Shown here piece after piece: positions 22,565 through 32,767 of a stretch of DNA of 64,000 nucleotides. The number at the start of each line of letters is the position of its first letter. Positions within the stretch are counted from its first letter, which is position 1. The notes under the pieces were generated by a model that had not been told where the DNA came from, did not search any database, and saw only the letters and a program-made list of their open reading frames with translations. Origin of the DNA: Cyathus striatus (lineage: Eukaryota; Basidiomycota; Agaricomycetes; Agaricales; Nidulariaceae); the NCBI GenBank assembly GCA_025738555.1, contig JAOVFP010000003.1, positions 1 to 64,000 of the forward strand, given 5' to 3'. The position numbers were made by a program, and so were the translations under genes.

Positions 22565-23007
22565 GTACTTATACTACTCAACGTAGGAAGCTATAGTGTG
22601 CAGAGATCTAAACATTGAATATAGCATGCTACCTTCCACTACACAGGGACATTCATCGTCAGCACTGCACACTTCACATACCTCAATTGTCTTTGTCAAA
22701 GCCAACGAGCACGCGTAGCTGCAACTCGTGGAGACATGGAATACATGGTCGTATGTCTGGGCGCAATAACTTGTTCGTTTGTGCCTTGGGTTTCGATTGA
22801 CAACCACGTAGGAGTGTTGACATGCCAAAGACTTATTGTGCACTCAAGTTATGGACATTGGGGATCATGCGGAAATTGATATAGTGATAATTCTATCTCT
22901 CCATCAAATATGATATATAAGTACTATAGTTCAAGTCAACCTAAGTAGTAAATGTTCTCTGTGAATGCCATAGATTTTTTACCAGCAAGAGAACCACGAT
23001 GTGTGCG
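22565..23007. other. 3' flank of the G-alpha gene
   Basis: No gene is supported. A 61- to 89-codon frame on either strand shows no domain. Confidence 0.4.
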
Positions 23008-25037
23008 CTATAATAGGAACCTACATATCTTGGTATTTTTCAAGGCGGTTTCCTTTAGCGCAGTATAGACCAGCTTGGTAGTGTTGGTATCGGTGACCTC
23101 AGAGAAACTATCTTTCTCGATCAGCACTGCAAACGTGAACACGAATGAAGAGAACATACTGGGGATACACGCACAACTTGGTCCTATTCAACTGCATAAA
23201 CTTCCACAGAATATACTTTGCTGCTTTGTTGACATCGTGTCCGCCGGTGTACTCATGGAAATAACGGTTCAATGGTACCTTGAATACAGTCCAAAAATAT
23301 GAGTTCGACTTCAGATCGAGCGACACGAAAAACTTACCTTCATAATCTTACGCTTGAAAACATCTAAATTGTCCAAGAGCAAGATAATAGATGTCCAACG
23401 AAACCATCGTGAGTTGATGATGGATTCAGCCTGTTCTATGAAAAGAATTTCAATGATTTCAATGAGCGTATACATGAAATATGTCTCAACAAACCTGCTT
23501 CTTCAAATCCGTCTGGTCATACTCGCTGAGTGAAGCACAAAAAATAATACTTGTCACACCCTCGAAACATTGAATCCACTTCTTGCGCTCGGATCGCTGG
23601 ACACCAACGTTGATCATATGTATCCTTTGAGAATGCAAACAATCAGTATCTGCATCATGAAAACGGAATACTGTGAGAGTACGGCAAGAGAGATAAGACG
23701 TCGGTCTTCCGGATCTCCCTCTTCAGCCCGGGGTGAATGTCTCCAACAAAAATAGGAAAAACAATGAAAGGAAAAGAGAGAAGAGAAGGGAATACTCACG
23801 ATAGCTTCCCCATTACAAATCTTGTCTCAATTATACCACACGTCTTTTGTCGCGACTTAAGCACATCCATCTCATTCGGAACATACTCCGGCTCGCCAAT
23901 TCTCATCACCTCTTCGAAAAAACTTACGCAGTCCATCAGCTCCTTCCCGCTTCTTCACGCAGCAAAACCAAGAACTTACTAATTTGCATTGTCCATCAGG
24001 TAAAACTCTGAATGCTCGCTCATGACCTTCGAAATGACAGGGTCCTTCCACAGCGCTGCTATCACCTTTGCGATTTCATGGTCAAATGACAGGTCCCGGT
24101 TGTCTGTACTGCTGGAATCGTAGCGGTTCTCCTCTGCGGGTAATAGGGGACCAGGATCGTATCCAATGGCACATTTTGAGGTCCATTTCTGATGGGGTGA
24201 ATGGAGGTTATAAGCATATATTTTATTTGCAAGAAGCTAGGAAGGAAAGTTAGTAAGGCAGCTGGAAGGAGAATCAAATAGGAAGAGTGACTGGGGTGGG
24301 CGCTTATATGCATGACACAGGCGCTACATCGTGTTATTTCTCTCACCCATGTCAGAGGATACTCCAAGTCCCCTTCCTCTTCTGTCCAAGGTCCGCGCAT
24401 CCAACGCACAAAATGAAATAAGATTCCAAAGACTTACTTGATTCTGTGAGGACTCGTACTCAAATCCAAGCTTCTTGACCTGCGCAATCACCTCTTGCGC
24501 CGAGTCGATGAGATTTTGATACACGATGGGGCGGAATTGCATCAACTCATCGTGGTTTAAGCCGCCTTTGTACGCAATATTCATTTGGTTGAATATCGCC
24601 GACTTTCCCGATTCGCTGGTGCCTAGAGTGGATATAATAGTATGTGAAATGATGGGAGATGGACTAGCATCGAGGCTACAAAGGAAAAGCGTATGAAACC
24701 ACGTCAAGAGGCACGTAACGACGAGACTACACACCTATAGACAACGGAGCCTCACGAGAATAACAGGAGGGGTTTACATGCACCTCAAAAGCTCAAACTC
24801 GAGAACGGAAGCCGTTGGTTTCCCTTTACACACCCACGCTCCTTGCACGCTCCCCACAGGTGAGTCGACCAACTCGCCTTAAGTAGCCCCACCGCCAAAG
24901 AACGCCAACTCACCGAGAATGAGAACCTTACGTTCTCTCTTGAGTATCTTACCATGTTCGTCGAGCTGTCGCTGCGAGACATCGCTGCGTGCCTTTGCTT
25001 CTTTGTCGGAGCGGGAGGGAATGCTCTCCATGTTCAT
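23008..25037 (-). CDS. Divergent heterotrimeric G-protein alpha subunit
   Basis: Read by eye from about seven exons. The first starts [20 protein letters not shown] and runs to [13 protein letters not shown]. The P-loop [14 protein letters not shown] is intact. The helical domain is recognisable ([33 protein letters not shown]). Switch I reads [17 protein letters not shown]. Switch II reads [19 protein letters not shown] where the family has DVGGQ. The G4 box, normally NKxD, reads DNLD in [15 protein letters not shown]. The C-terminal part has [27 protein letters not shown] and [17 protein letters not shown]. The N-terminus lacks the usual MG and Cys, so myristoylation and palmitoylation are not expected. 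The family couples receptors to effectors by binding GTP. Loss of the switch II Asp and of NKxD suggests altered or lost nucleotide handling. It may be an expanded, fast-evolving paralogue or an early pseudogene. The join near 23,140-23,170 was not resolved. Confidence 0.8.
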
Positions 25038-25599
25038 ATGCGGCGCTAGAAGAGAGGGGGAGAGATGGTAAGACCCGGTGGAGAATTACTTACATAATGT
25101 TCTCAGCACAACTTTTCGGGACCGCGCACCTTTCAGGTTCCCTCTCTCTCCCTGAAATCAGGAGTAGTACAAAACGTCGAGGTCGCCATGCCAATAAGGC
25201 TGGAACGGAAAAGAAAAGAACGAAGACGAAGACGAAAAGGGAGAACAGCTACTCGGTATTTGTTATAAGTCTGAAGCAAAAGTGGAGGAGCTAAGCTGCT
25301 GCTAAGTAAGTATAAGAAATGTTGTGTAGCGGTCGGAGTGCAGCAATGGTGGAAGCGTGCTTACAAATATGCACCTGGAAGGCATTAGAGTGCTGCTTTC
25401 CCATCTGTTGAATTGTTTCCAAGGAAAACGATGTTCTGTGTTGTTACTGAATTTCCAAACAAAAGGTACAGATGTCTTCGCCAAGTTTACACCATACTAC
25501 GGTATATGTATAACTAAGGATGTCAGCCCATATAGTAATACACTCTTAACATATTAATATTTGAGCGCACAGTGGCGCCATAGCTTTGCACGGGTGTCA
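25038..25599. other. Promoter region of the G-alpha gene and spacer
   Basis: No gene is supported. An A/G-rich tract (AAGAAAAGAACGAAGACGAA) lies near 25,211-25,235. Confidence 0.4.
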
Positions 25600-27260
25600 G
25601 CATGTAAGATATAAGGGAAGCATGTCGATGTCCATGAATTGAAACGATCAGATGATGACAACGCAACGACGCGTATGGCCATCATGGCAGTGGTAATCAA
25701 ATACACAACAGAGAGCTTCCTCCTCTTCTTTATGCGACTCGCCCTCAACTCTCCACCACGTCCTCTCGACTCCAGATTCCCCCGGTCCATCCTTCTCCGA
25801 GTCATCCTCACCCTCGTCCTCCTAAAGAACTCCCCGTTCCGCAGGGCGAGCTTCCAGCATGTCATCTCGATTGGCTCACCGGCGGTATCGTACTTGACAT
25901 GGTAACGGTTCTCTCCAGGGCCAGAACTGGTTCAAATTCGATCGTCTGAATTGTATTATTTGGCTAGCTGCTAACGATAGTGTCAATAGCAACTCGAAAA
26001 GAAAATGGAGGAGGTGAACCTGGCGCAGCCGTGTAAACAGCCATACTTGCCCACGCTCCGCCACGACAAGAACTGGAGGATCCAATGATGAAGGTGAAAG
26101 GAGCGTATTCAAAAACTTGTGGGGGAGGTAGCTGACTCAAAGCTGACTGACCGGCGACAACGAAACAGAGCAAGCATCGCTCCACCACTCATGGGGGCGA
26201 GAAAAAGGGGGGCATGACGGCTGATCTTGAAGTCCAGGTGTAATCGACAAGTAGACGATGTGGTCATTAGATCACACGGTTACCTCGAGTGTGCCTGCGA
26301 GTTCAGAGTAATGGTAGGTAGGATGCGCTCATCATCTGGAGTTCATATTCTTGGTCGTAGTAAGCCTCTCAGTCCCATCATGCATCCACGACACTACATC
26401 TTCCATCACCTACGCACTCGGCGAACCCAGTACCCCAACAACAACAGCCTCCTCCGAAACCTCTCCTCCATCCCTCTACCCAGGCCCTCCCGCTCCCACT
26501 CACCACCCCCATCATCTACGGGAACACTGTCCTTCTTTCGTTCGCGGATACTCGGTGCGCGACTCGCAGTGGGCGATAACGCGATATACGTCACGGTGGG
26601 AATGTGCGGTGGGGGATCTTGTGTAGATGCTGAGGTTGTTAGTGACGATAGAGGTTGCGAGGTTGTGGGTGTCGAAGAGAGGAGGGTCCGAGTAAGATAT
26701 GAACGAGAAACGTTTTTGTAGGTGGGCAGTGGATGTGGAGGAGGTTGAGGTGGGAGAAGAGGAGGATGTTAGGGAGAGTGTCGAAGGTTCGTCTGCGTTG
26801 CGGAGGGAGGGAGGGGCGACGATTGATATTGAGGGCGCTGCGCCCGAAGTTGGTCTGTGTGGCACCAACCCTGGTGTGAGAGGACATGCGAAGACACACT
26901 CGCTATGCCACTTCCTATGGAGCTTGGGCTACGACTGCGTAAACTGCCCGCGGGACTTGCGAAGCCGCTTCGTGGGGAGAGAGCGTTCATGTTCATATTG
27001 ACTGGAGCGACGACCTCAACTTCTCCATCTGCAATAGAGGCGAGAACGGCAGCGGCAGAACCGAGCGCAGAAGGCAGAAGGTACAGCGTGCTCTAGGCTG
27101 GTGGGGAATGGTCGTTTTTGTGCTGGTGGGAATGAATGGAAGAACATACGTTGGAATCCTGGGTTGGTTTGAGACATGGTAGAACTTTGGTGTGCGTGGG
27201 GTCTAGAAGTGGACTTAAGAGGAAGGTGTTGATTGCGATGGTGCACTGAAGCCGAGGAGA
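25600..27260 (-). pseudogene. Decayed conserved fungal protein, right copy of inverted duplication
   Basis: Minus-strand reading gives, in order, LEHAVPS, a frameshift, MNMNALSPRSGFASPAGS, LRSRSPSSIGSGIASVSS, a frameshift, RFSFISYSDPP, VDDGGGEWEREGLGRGMEER, QLPPPQVFEYAPFTFIIGSS, and the end module SRGRGGELRASRIKKRR followed by KLSVVYLITTAMMAIRVVAL and SSSDRFNSWTSTCFPYIL. These match the left copy at 2,811-5,000 module for module in inverted orientation, at roughly 75-85% by eye. This copy is about 500 bp shorter because most of the segment corresponding to 3,730-4,400 is missing. Both copies are broken at different places, so they decayed independently after duplication. The C-terminal hydrophobic stretch suggests a membrane anchor in the ancestral protein. 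Function is unknown. Confidence 0.65.
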
Positions 27261-27280
27261 ATGGTTTGTGAATGGAAGTG

Positions 27281-27923
27281 GGAGTGCTTGATGATCGTGA
27301 TCGTGGTCGTTGTTGTCGATGATGAGCTTAGCGTGTGCCTTCCGTTGGTTGAGATGACGTAATTATGATCCGCTGTTAGGGTCCAGTTTGGGTAAGTCAG
27401 CGAGGTATTGCTGACTCAGTACCAACACGCACGCCTTGCTTGTCTCCCTTATCTCTCTCCTCACGGCAGCTTTCCTCCATCCCATCACTATCAAGCACCG
27501 ATTAACATTGGATAAACGCTTCAATTACACACAATGAATGAATAACGTAGGAACTCGCGCTAAAGTAGTACATGAAAACCTGTCATTGTCAAGTCATCGT
27601 GCCAATTCAGCATCAGCCTGACTTATCAGCGCGATAACTGAGCCTCCCAACCCCTCAAGAAGTTCTAAGCACTTCCTACAACTTTTAATTCATCGCCATT
27701 TCCAGCAGATCTATCCATGCCACGAGACTTTCTATTCACTGGCATAAGCACATACCAATGTTTGATGTATTGGCACACCTGCTATTAACAAAATTTGTTT
27801 TCATTGCAATTCAAAAAAAGTTGATGTATCTGATGTACGTGTGGTTGAAGTTGGATGTAAATATCAATACTATCATTCGGCCAATATTTTTTACCATGCT
27901 AACAGGCTGTCTATAGCATCGAA
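27281..27923. other. Intergenic, nothing recognised
   Basis: It contains the former upstream region of the right-hand pseudogene and the 3' flank of the TPR-CHAT gene. No feature is supported. Confidence 0.45.
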
Positions 27924-29176
27924 TCAAATACCGAAATGAATAAATGGAACCCAAGTCAAAAAAGCCACATCCGAATTCCCCATCCGTTCGCGAACCTCCC
28001 TAGCAGCCTCCTGCAGCGCATACGCAGCGTTGTCGCTACTCGGTGGATTCGATCTCTCCAGAAGATGGCTATACATACTGTCCGAAACCATAGACGCAAA
28101 ATTATCATCAATTGCCCACATAGTCGCTATTACACTTCTGTAGCCCGCCTGCAGTACTCCTGCTGCAAGATGCACTGCTTCCTCAGGAAGACTTTCATCA
28201 CCCGTTCCTGTCTCACATGCGGAAAGGAATGCAAAGTCAGCTTTTTGTAGTTGTTTGGTGATGAGTGTCGATAGCTCGAGCTTCCCATCCTGGAAGTAAA
28301 ACCCGCTTTTGGTGGGGTTTTTCGGATCTTGGATGGCGTGGCATGCCAGGTGAATCCAATTACTTCCTTCCATGCTTTCCACGACATTATCTACGGTAGC
28401 TTTCATGCCCTCCAGATATTTTACTGCGAACCCAGAAGATTGTAGCTTCTTCTGTATGTCCTTGCCTTCTTTGACAGTTTGTGGGAGAGGTAACATACCG
28501 GGAGTTTCAGGCTGTGTTACGATAAGGAGTTTTTCTAGCTTTCAAGAAGCATCTCGTTTTGCACAAGAGAATACAGTGTTTAGTGTTGGAGTATAGGAAG
28601 AAATGACATAGTCAGATGTTTTACTCCCAAAGTTCGCCTCGTCGCCGTTATATATTCCGGCTGCGTGGATTGGAAGGAATGCAAGAGGACCTGTTGCGCA
28701 CCACCAGATACGAGGTGGAGTATGGGAGGGCTAAAAAAATGGTGAGTGGATAGCGCACTACATAATTACTTGGAATGTACCTTAAGCATTAATGCAGTCA
28801 AAATATGTCTCACAACCAGGACCCATAGTTGAATCAAGATGTCCTCAAATGGAACATTCGTTTTTGGCGGCTTCGACGGTCGTCCAGCTCGTGAACCTCG
28901 AAAACGAATACCATGATCAGTAAGAGACAACACCAGCAATCGCCGAAGAGCCTCAGCTTGATCGTACGTCAATTCATTCAACGGTATATGTAAAATCTCC
29001 TGCGAATCCTATCGAAGCGCTAGAGCATCGCAACGCGCTTTATCAATGTTGATAACAACCACCGTCACACCTGGACGCTTCATCTCCAACAGTTTCGAAA
29101 CTTTCGCTGTGCGAAAAAAGTCTCCAAACCCTTCCAGCGTACGGATTGTTCTCAGTGTCTTCTCCCACTTGTGTAG

Positions 29177-29757
29177 AGGTAAATGGTGCGTTGATACCTA
29201 AACAAAGAAATTAGTAAGCGAGTCGGTGAACATCCGTTCGACATTGAGGTGTTCTAAGGTGTTGAGAAAGGGGGGAATGTTAACTGGATTCAGAGGGAGT
29301 AGATAAATGAATTTTAAGGAAAATTAGAATAAAGAGACTACTTAATGAGGAATGGTTGAGATAAAACGGAAATTAAATATGTAGGATCGTAGATTATTGA
29401 AGAAAAAGGTAAAGTTTGAAACATAGAGCATACCGATGAATTGAAAGAAAATTTATAAAATAAAATCTTGAGGAGAGGGACTAGAGGCGATGACACGGCC
29501 ACTGGTAAGGTGAACTGCGGTATTTAGTGGAGCTTGGTAGTGCGCAGTACCGATGATCTTGGTTCCAGTCGAGTAATAGTGGCGTTCGAGGTGATGTGGA
29601 AGTGTCGGCGTTGAAGGGAATCAGCGGGAGAGAGAGCGCGAGAGAGAGAACGCGCGAACGCGAACGCGAACAAATGCGTCGATGCGCGCATCACTTGATT
29701 ACGTAATGGAAATTGTAATATCTTGATTTTTGTAGTGCAGGCGAAACGCCTGCTCTA
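29177..29757 (+). mobile_element. hAT-like MITE (581 bp) in the TPR-CHAT gene
   Basis: The left end is TAGAGG and the right end, in reverse complement, TAGAGCAGGCG. The 8-bp flanks CACTTGTG (29,169-29,176) and CACTTGTC (29,758-29,765) agree at seven of eight positions. A TAGNG terminus with an 8-bp duplication is the hAT pattern. The right end folds into a hairpin at 29,731-29,759: stem TGTAG-T-GCAGGCG, loop AAA, and the complementary arm. Purine-rich and CG-dinucleotide runs (GCGAACGCGAACGCG) lie at 29,630-29,680. No coding capacity is seen. Confidence 0.72.
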
Positions 29758-30779
29758 CACTTGTCAGCCATCTCTCGTTGCATCCGTGACTGCCTGCATA
29801 TTCATCTTTTTATCCAGCGTCATGCGGTCGGCTTGCTTTGTACTACTAGAAGTCAAGTGGTCCAATGCCTTCGAGATCCTCCTCAGCTCTTCCGCAAGAT
29901 CCGGATGTACATCATGCAAATAATCCACAGGGGTTCTGAAAGTGTTCAACTGATTCCATACGATATTACGTCCTTCCTCCAACCATTGTATCGCCAAATC
30001 GAGCCGGTTCCAAGAAATCGCAGCAGCAGCAGCCTCACTAGCTAATGAAGACCGCGTACTGAGCTTGTGATGCCGCTCAGACACCTTCTCACCCAGCCAT
30101 GCCACAGTAGGCAAAAGCTCGATGGCCAGACCATATCCATCCAATGCTTCAGGTTTCTCCAACCTCTTCAAGGCCATTGCCCAACCCATCGCGGCAGCAA
30201 GCTTTTGCGAAGCAATCCCAGTCGGATTCAATGCCGCACGCTTGTAAAGTTCAATAGCCTTACTAAGGTCAGCCACACTATCCACTTTATGATATCGAGC
30301 CTCCAACATTGAAGCTAAACTGGTCAAAGAGTTTGTGTAGGAAAAATCATTATCCGGCATCATTTCGAGCGCACGTTCGTGATACGATATACATGCGTCC
30401 AGATCAGCAAGATTATCCGTGCTTTGAAACCGAGCGATTATGGCCCTAGTGAGATTTTGATAGGCAGTCATTTCGACTAGAACCGTTTTGGCTGGGTGTT
30501 TGAGCGTTTCTTCTAGGATGGCAATTGTTGCTTCAATATCGTGAAGTTCATGGGTTAGTTGGTAACTACGGCTACGAAAGTTGGCGAGTTGGATTAGCTG
30601 GATGGGCTTGTAAGGATGGTCTTGTCCAGTTAACGACATACTCTCCGTTAAAACTTCGATCGCCTCATGCAGGATTGCAGGCTCCTTGACAAAATCGTAC
30701 AGCCCCCCCAAAGCCCCGGAAAGGTTATCGAGAATAGCGGGCTTTGTCTTCCCACTCTCACGCTCTACGAGTTTGCTAG

Positions 30780-31397
30780 TATGGCACACATACTGGGCAA
30801 AAACCGATGTTTTTGGACATTTTTGGTACACCTTCAAAAATTTGAAATTAGTACACCTTGATTTTCTAACTTTGTAAAATAATACACCTTGGTCTTTGAA
30901 ATAGTACACCTTCATTTGGGTTTTTCAGAATTGGTACACGTTAAATTTTATTGTTCAAAAGTGGTACACCTTGTTTTCAGAATTGGTACATCTCAAAATT
31001 TACCTATACTCTGGATGTGTTTTTTGATTGGCACAAGTCACTGTAGCATATTTATTTCCATGCAGTCTGGTTGGTAAACATGAGCAAACATCAAGTGCAG
31101 TGCATTAAACTGCATTGACATACCAAAGATGTTGATTCAAGTAAACTGTTTCTTATATCTAACTACTATAACTGTGATAAATATATAGGCTAGCTAAACA
31201 TGGTGTGCCAAAATAAGATCAATGTGGGCAAGGTGTATGAAATGCATATCATTCATTGAAAGGTGTACCAAACAGAAATAGATAATCCAGGTGAGGTGTA
31301 CCAAATAACATGACTTTATCTCAAAAGTGTACCAATATTAGCAAAAAATCAGTCAAGGTGTACCAAAAAAGTCTTTTTACCCAGTATGTGTGCCATA
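30780..31397. mobile_element. TIR element with iterated GGTACACC motif (618 bp)
   Basis: Inverted termini TATGGCACACATACTGGG are perfect over 18 bp and flanked by a 6-bp direct repeat TGCTAG (30,774-30,779 and 31,398-31,403). Removing the element and one TGCTAG joins the TPR coding frame exactly (SYRKASKLVERESG). The word TGGTACACCTT recurs about seven times inside the left end, and its complement AGGTGTACCA about four times inside the right end. There is no transposase. The superfamily is not certain from a 6-bp duplication. Confidence 0.85.
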
Positions 31398-31539
31398 TGC
31401 TAGCCTTTCGGTAAGAAGCAACAGCCTCCGCCATGTCGTCTACACTCTCCCTAGCCAAAGACTGTGAATAATAGGCATTTCCAAGGTTCAACAAGTTAAT
31501 GCGCAATGGAATGTGCATATCGAATCTAGCTTGCACTGC

Positions 31540-32767
31540 GGGCCCACAGAATTTGACGTTGCCCTATATTTTGACATTGCTCAAGTGACGTTGCCTGACA
31601 TTGCATATTTAATTTTGGCGTTGCCTGGCGTTGCAGTGGCGTTGCTTGGTGAGGTCCTGTGTTCGAATCCTGCTTGTGCACATGCTTAGTTAGTAATAAA
31701 TACGATAAACTAGTATTATTTCACAGTGAGAAATGTACATTGCATTCATATAATATATATTAGTACTTGATAAAGAATATGAGCCATGTATAACAGGGTA
31801 TAACTTATAATCTCACAGTGAAATAAGTTGGAAATAAGTATTTTTTTCCCTTGTACACAACATTTCTACTCTAGACAGCTTGTAGTTTAGTAAATACATG
31901 ATATATAAAAATAAAAGTAAAGATTTAGTAGAGATACATACGCTCTGCTCATTTTTATACTAGTTGTAGAATTGTTAGGAATCAGATTTTGACGTTGCCT
32001 GACGTTGCCATTTAAGAATTGACGTTGCCAATCCGAGAATTGACGTTGCTTGGCGTTGCCGGACGTTGCCTGGCGTTGCCGTGACGTTGCCCGACGTTGC
32101 TTGACATTGCTTGACGTTGCTGGAGGTTCAAATTTTCCCACGCCCTCCGCCCCGCCTTTGTTTATATTTGTACGCAGTGTTCATCCCATCCATCATTCCA
32201 TCAAGCACCCTTCCTCATTGCTGCAGCACATATCAAACTTCCTTGTGATCATACTCAGCAGTGAGCAAGTTTTTTCTTATTTTGTAGTTCAATTCATTTT
32301 CATTTTATTCAATTATTTTTGCATCATTTAATATAAATTATGACATATGTATCAGTCAACATTTCACTATGTAATTATGGTAATAAAGATATGAAAAATG
32401 CGAATTAGACACATTTTTTAAAATCTTTTACTGTAACATGTACCATACTTTGTAAAGTAAGATGACTCTATTGTAGTATAAATAATAGACTATGTGTTTG
32501 TGTAAGAAAAATATCAAAAAGGTTGTGAGAGAAAGCATGGGAAACGATGAGCAGGAAGCGGGCAATGGTGATACATGTGTAAAATTCCAAAAGGGAGGGG
32601 CGGGAGACATTGACTCGCGGTCGAAATTTGTTAGCGAGTGTGTGGGAATAAATCGATCGCGAGCACTTTGGCGTTGCTGTGACGTTGCCGTGCAAGAATT
32701 GACGTTGCCAGTGAGGCAACGCCACGGCAACGTCAAATTACAGGGCAACGTCAAATTCTAGTAGCCC
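31540..32767. mobile_element. GGGC-terminus element with iterated GACGTTGCC motif (1.2 kb)
   Basis: The left end is GGGCCCACAGAATTTGACG. The right end in reverse complement is GGGCTACTAGAATTTGACG. Both run into GTTGCCCT. A perfect 10-bp duplication CTTGCACTGC flanks it (31,530-31,539 and 32,768-32,777). The word TGACGTTGCC and close variants occur in clusters at 31,560-31,650, 31,988-32,125 and 32,668-32,757. It codes for no transposase. The terminus plan and duplication length match the minisatellite elements A, B and C, although the motif is different. Its interior (about 32,195-32,290 and 32,530-32,570) resembles the element region at 40.7-41.4 kb. Confidence 0.87.

Noticed and set aside
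22084..22581. 165-codon minus-strand frame
   Set aside because: No recognisable motif, and its upstream part overlaps the hairpin terminus of a transposon. Kept only as a note in the region entry.
29630..29680. GAGAGAGCGCGAGAG / GCGAACGCGAACGCG run as a regulatory island
   Set aside because: It is a simple-sequence tract inside a 581-bp MITE and has no promoter evidence.
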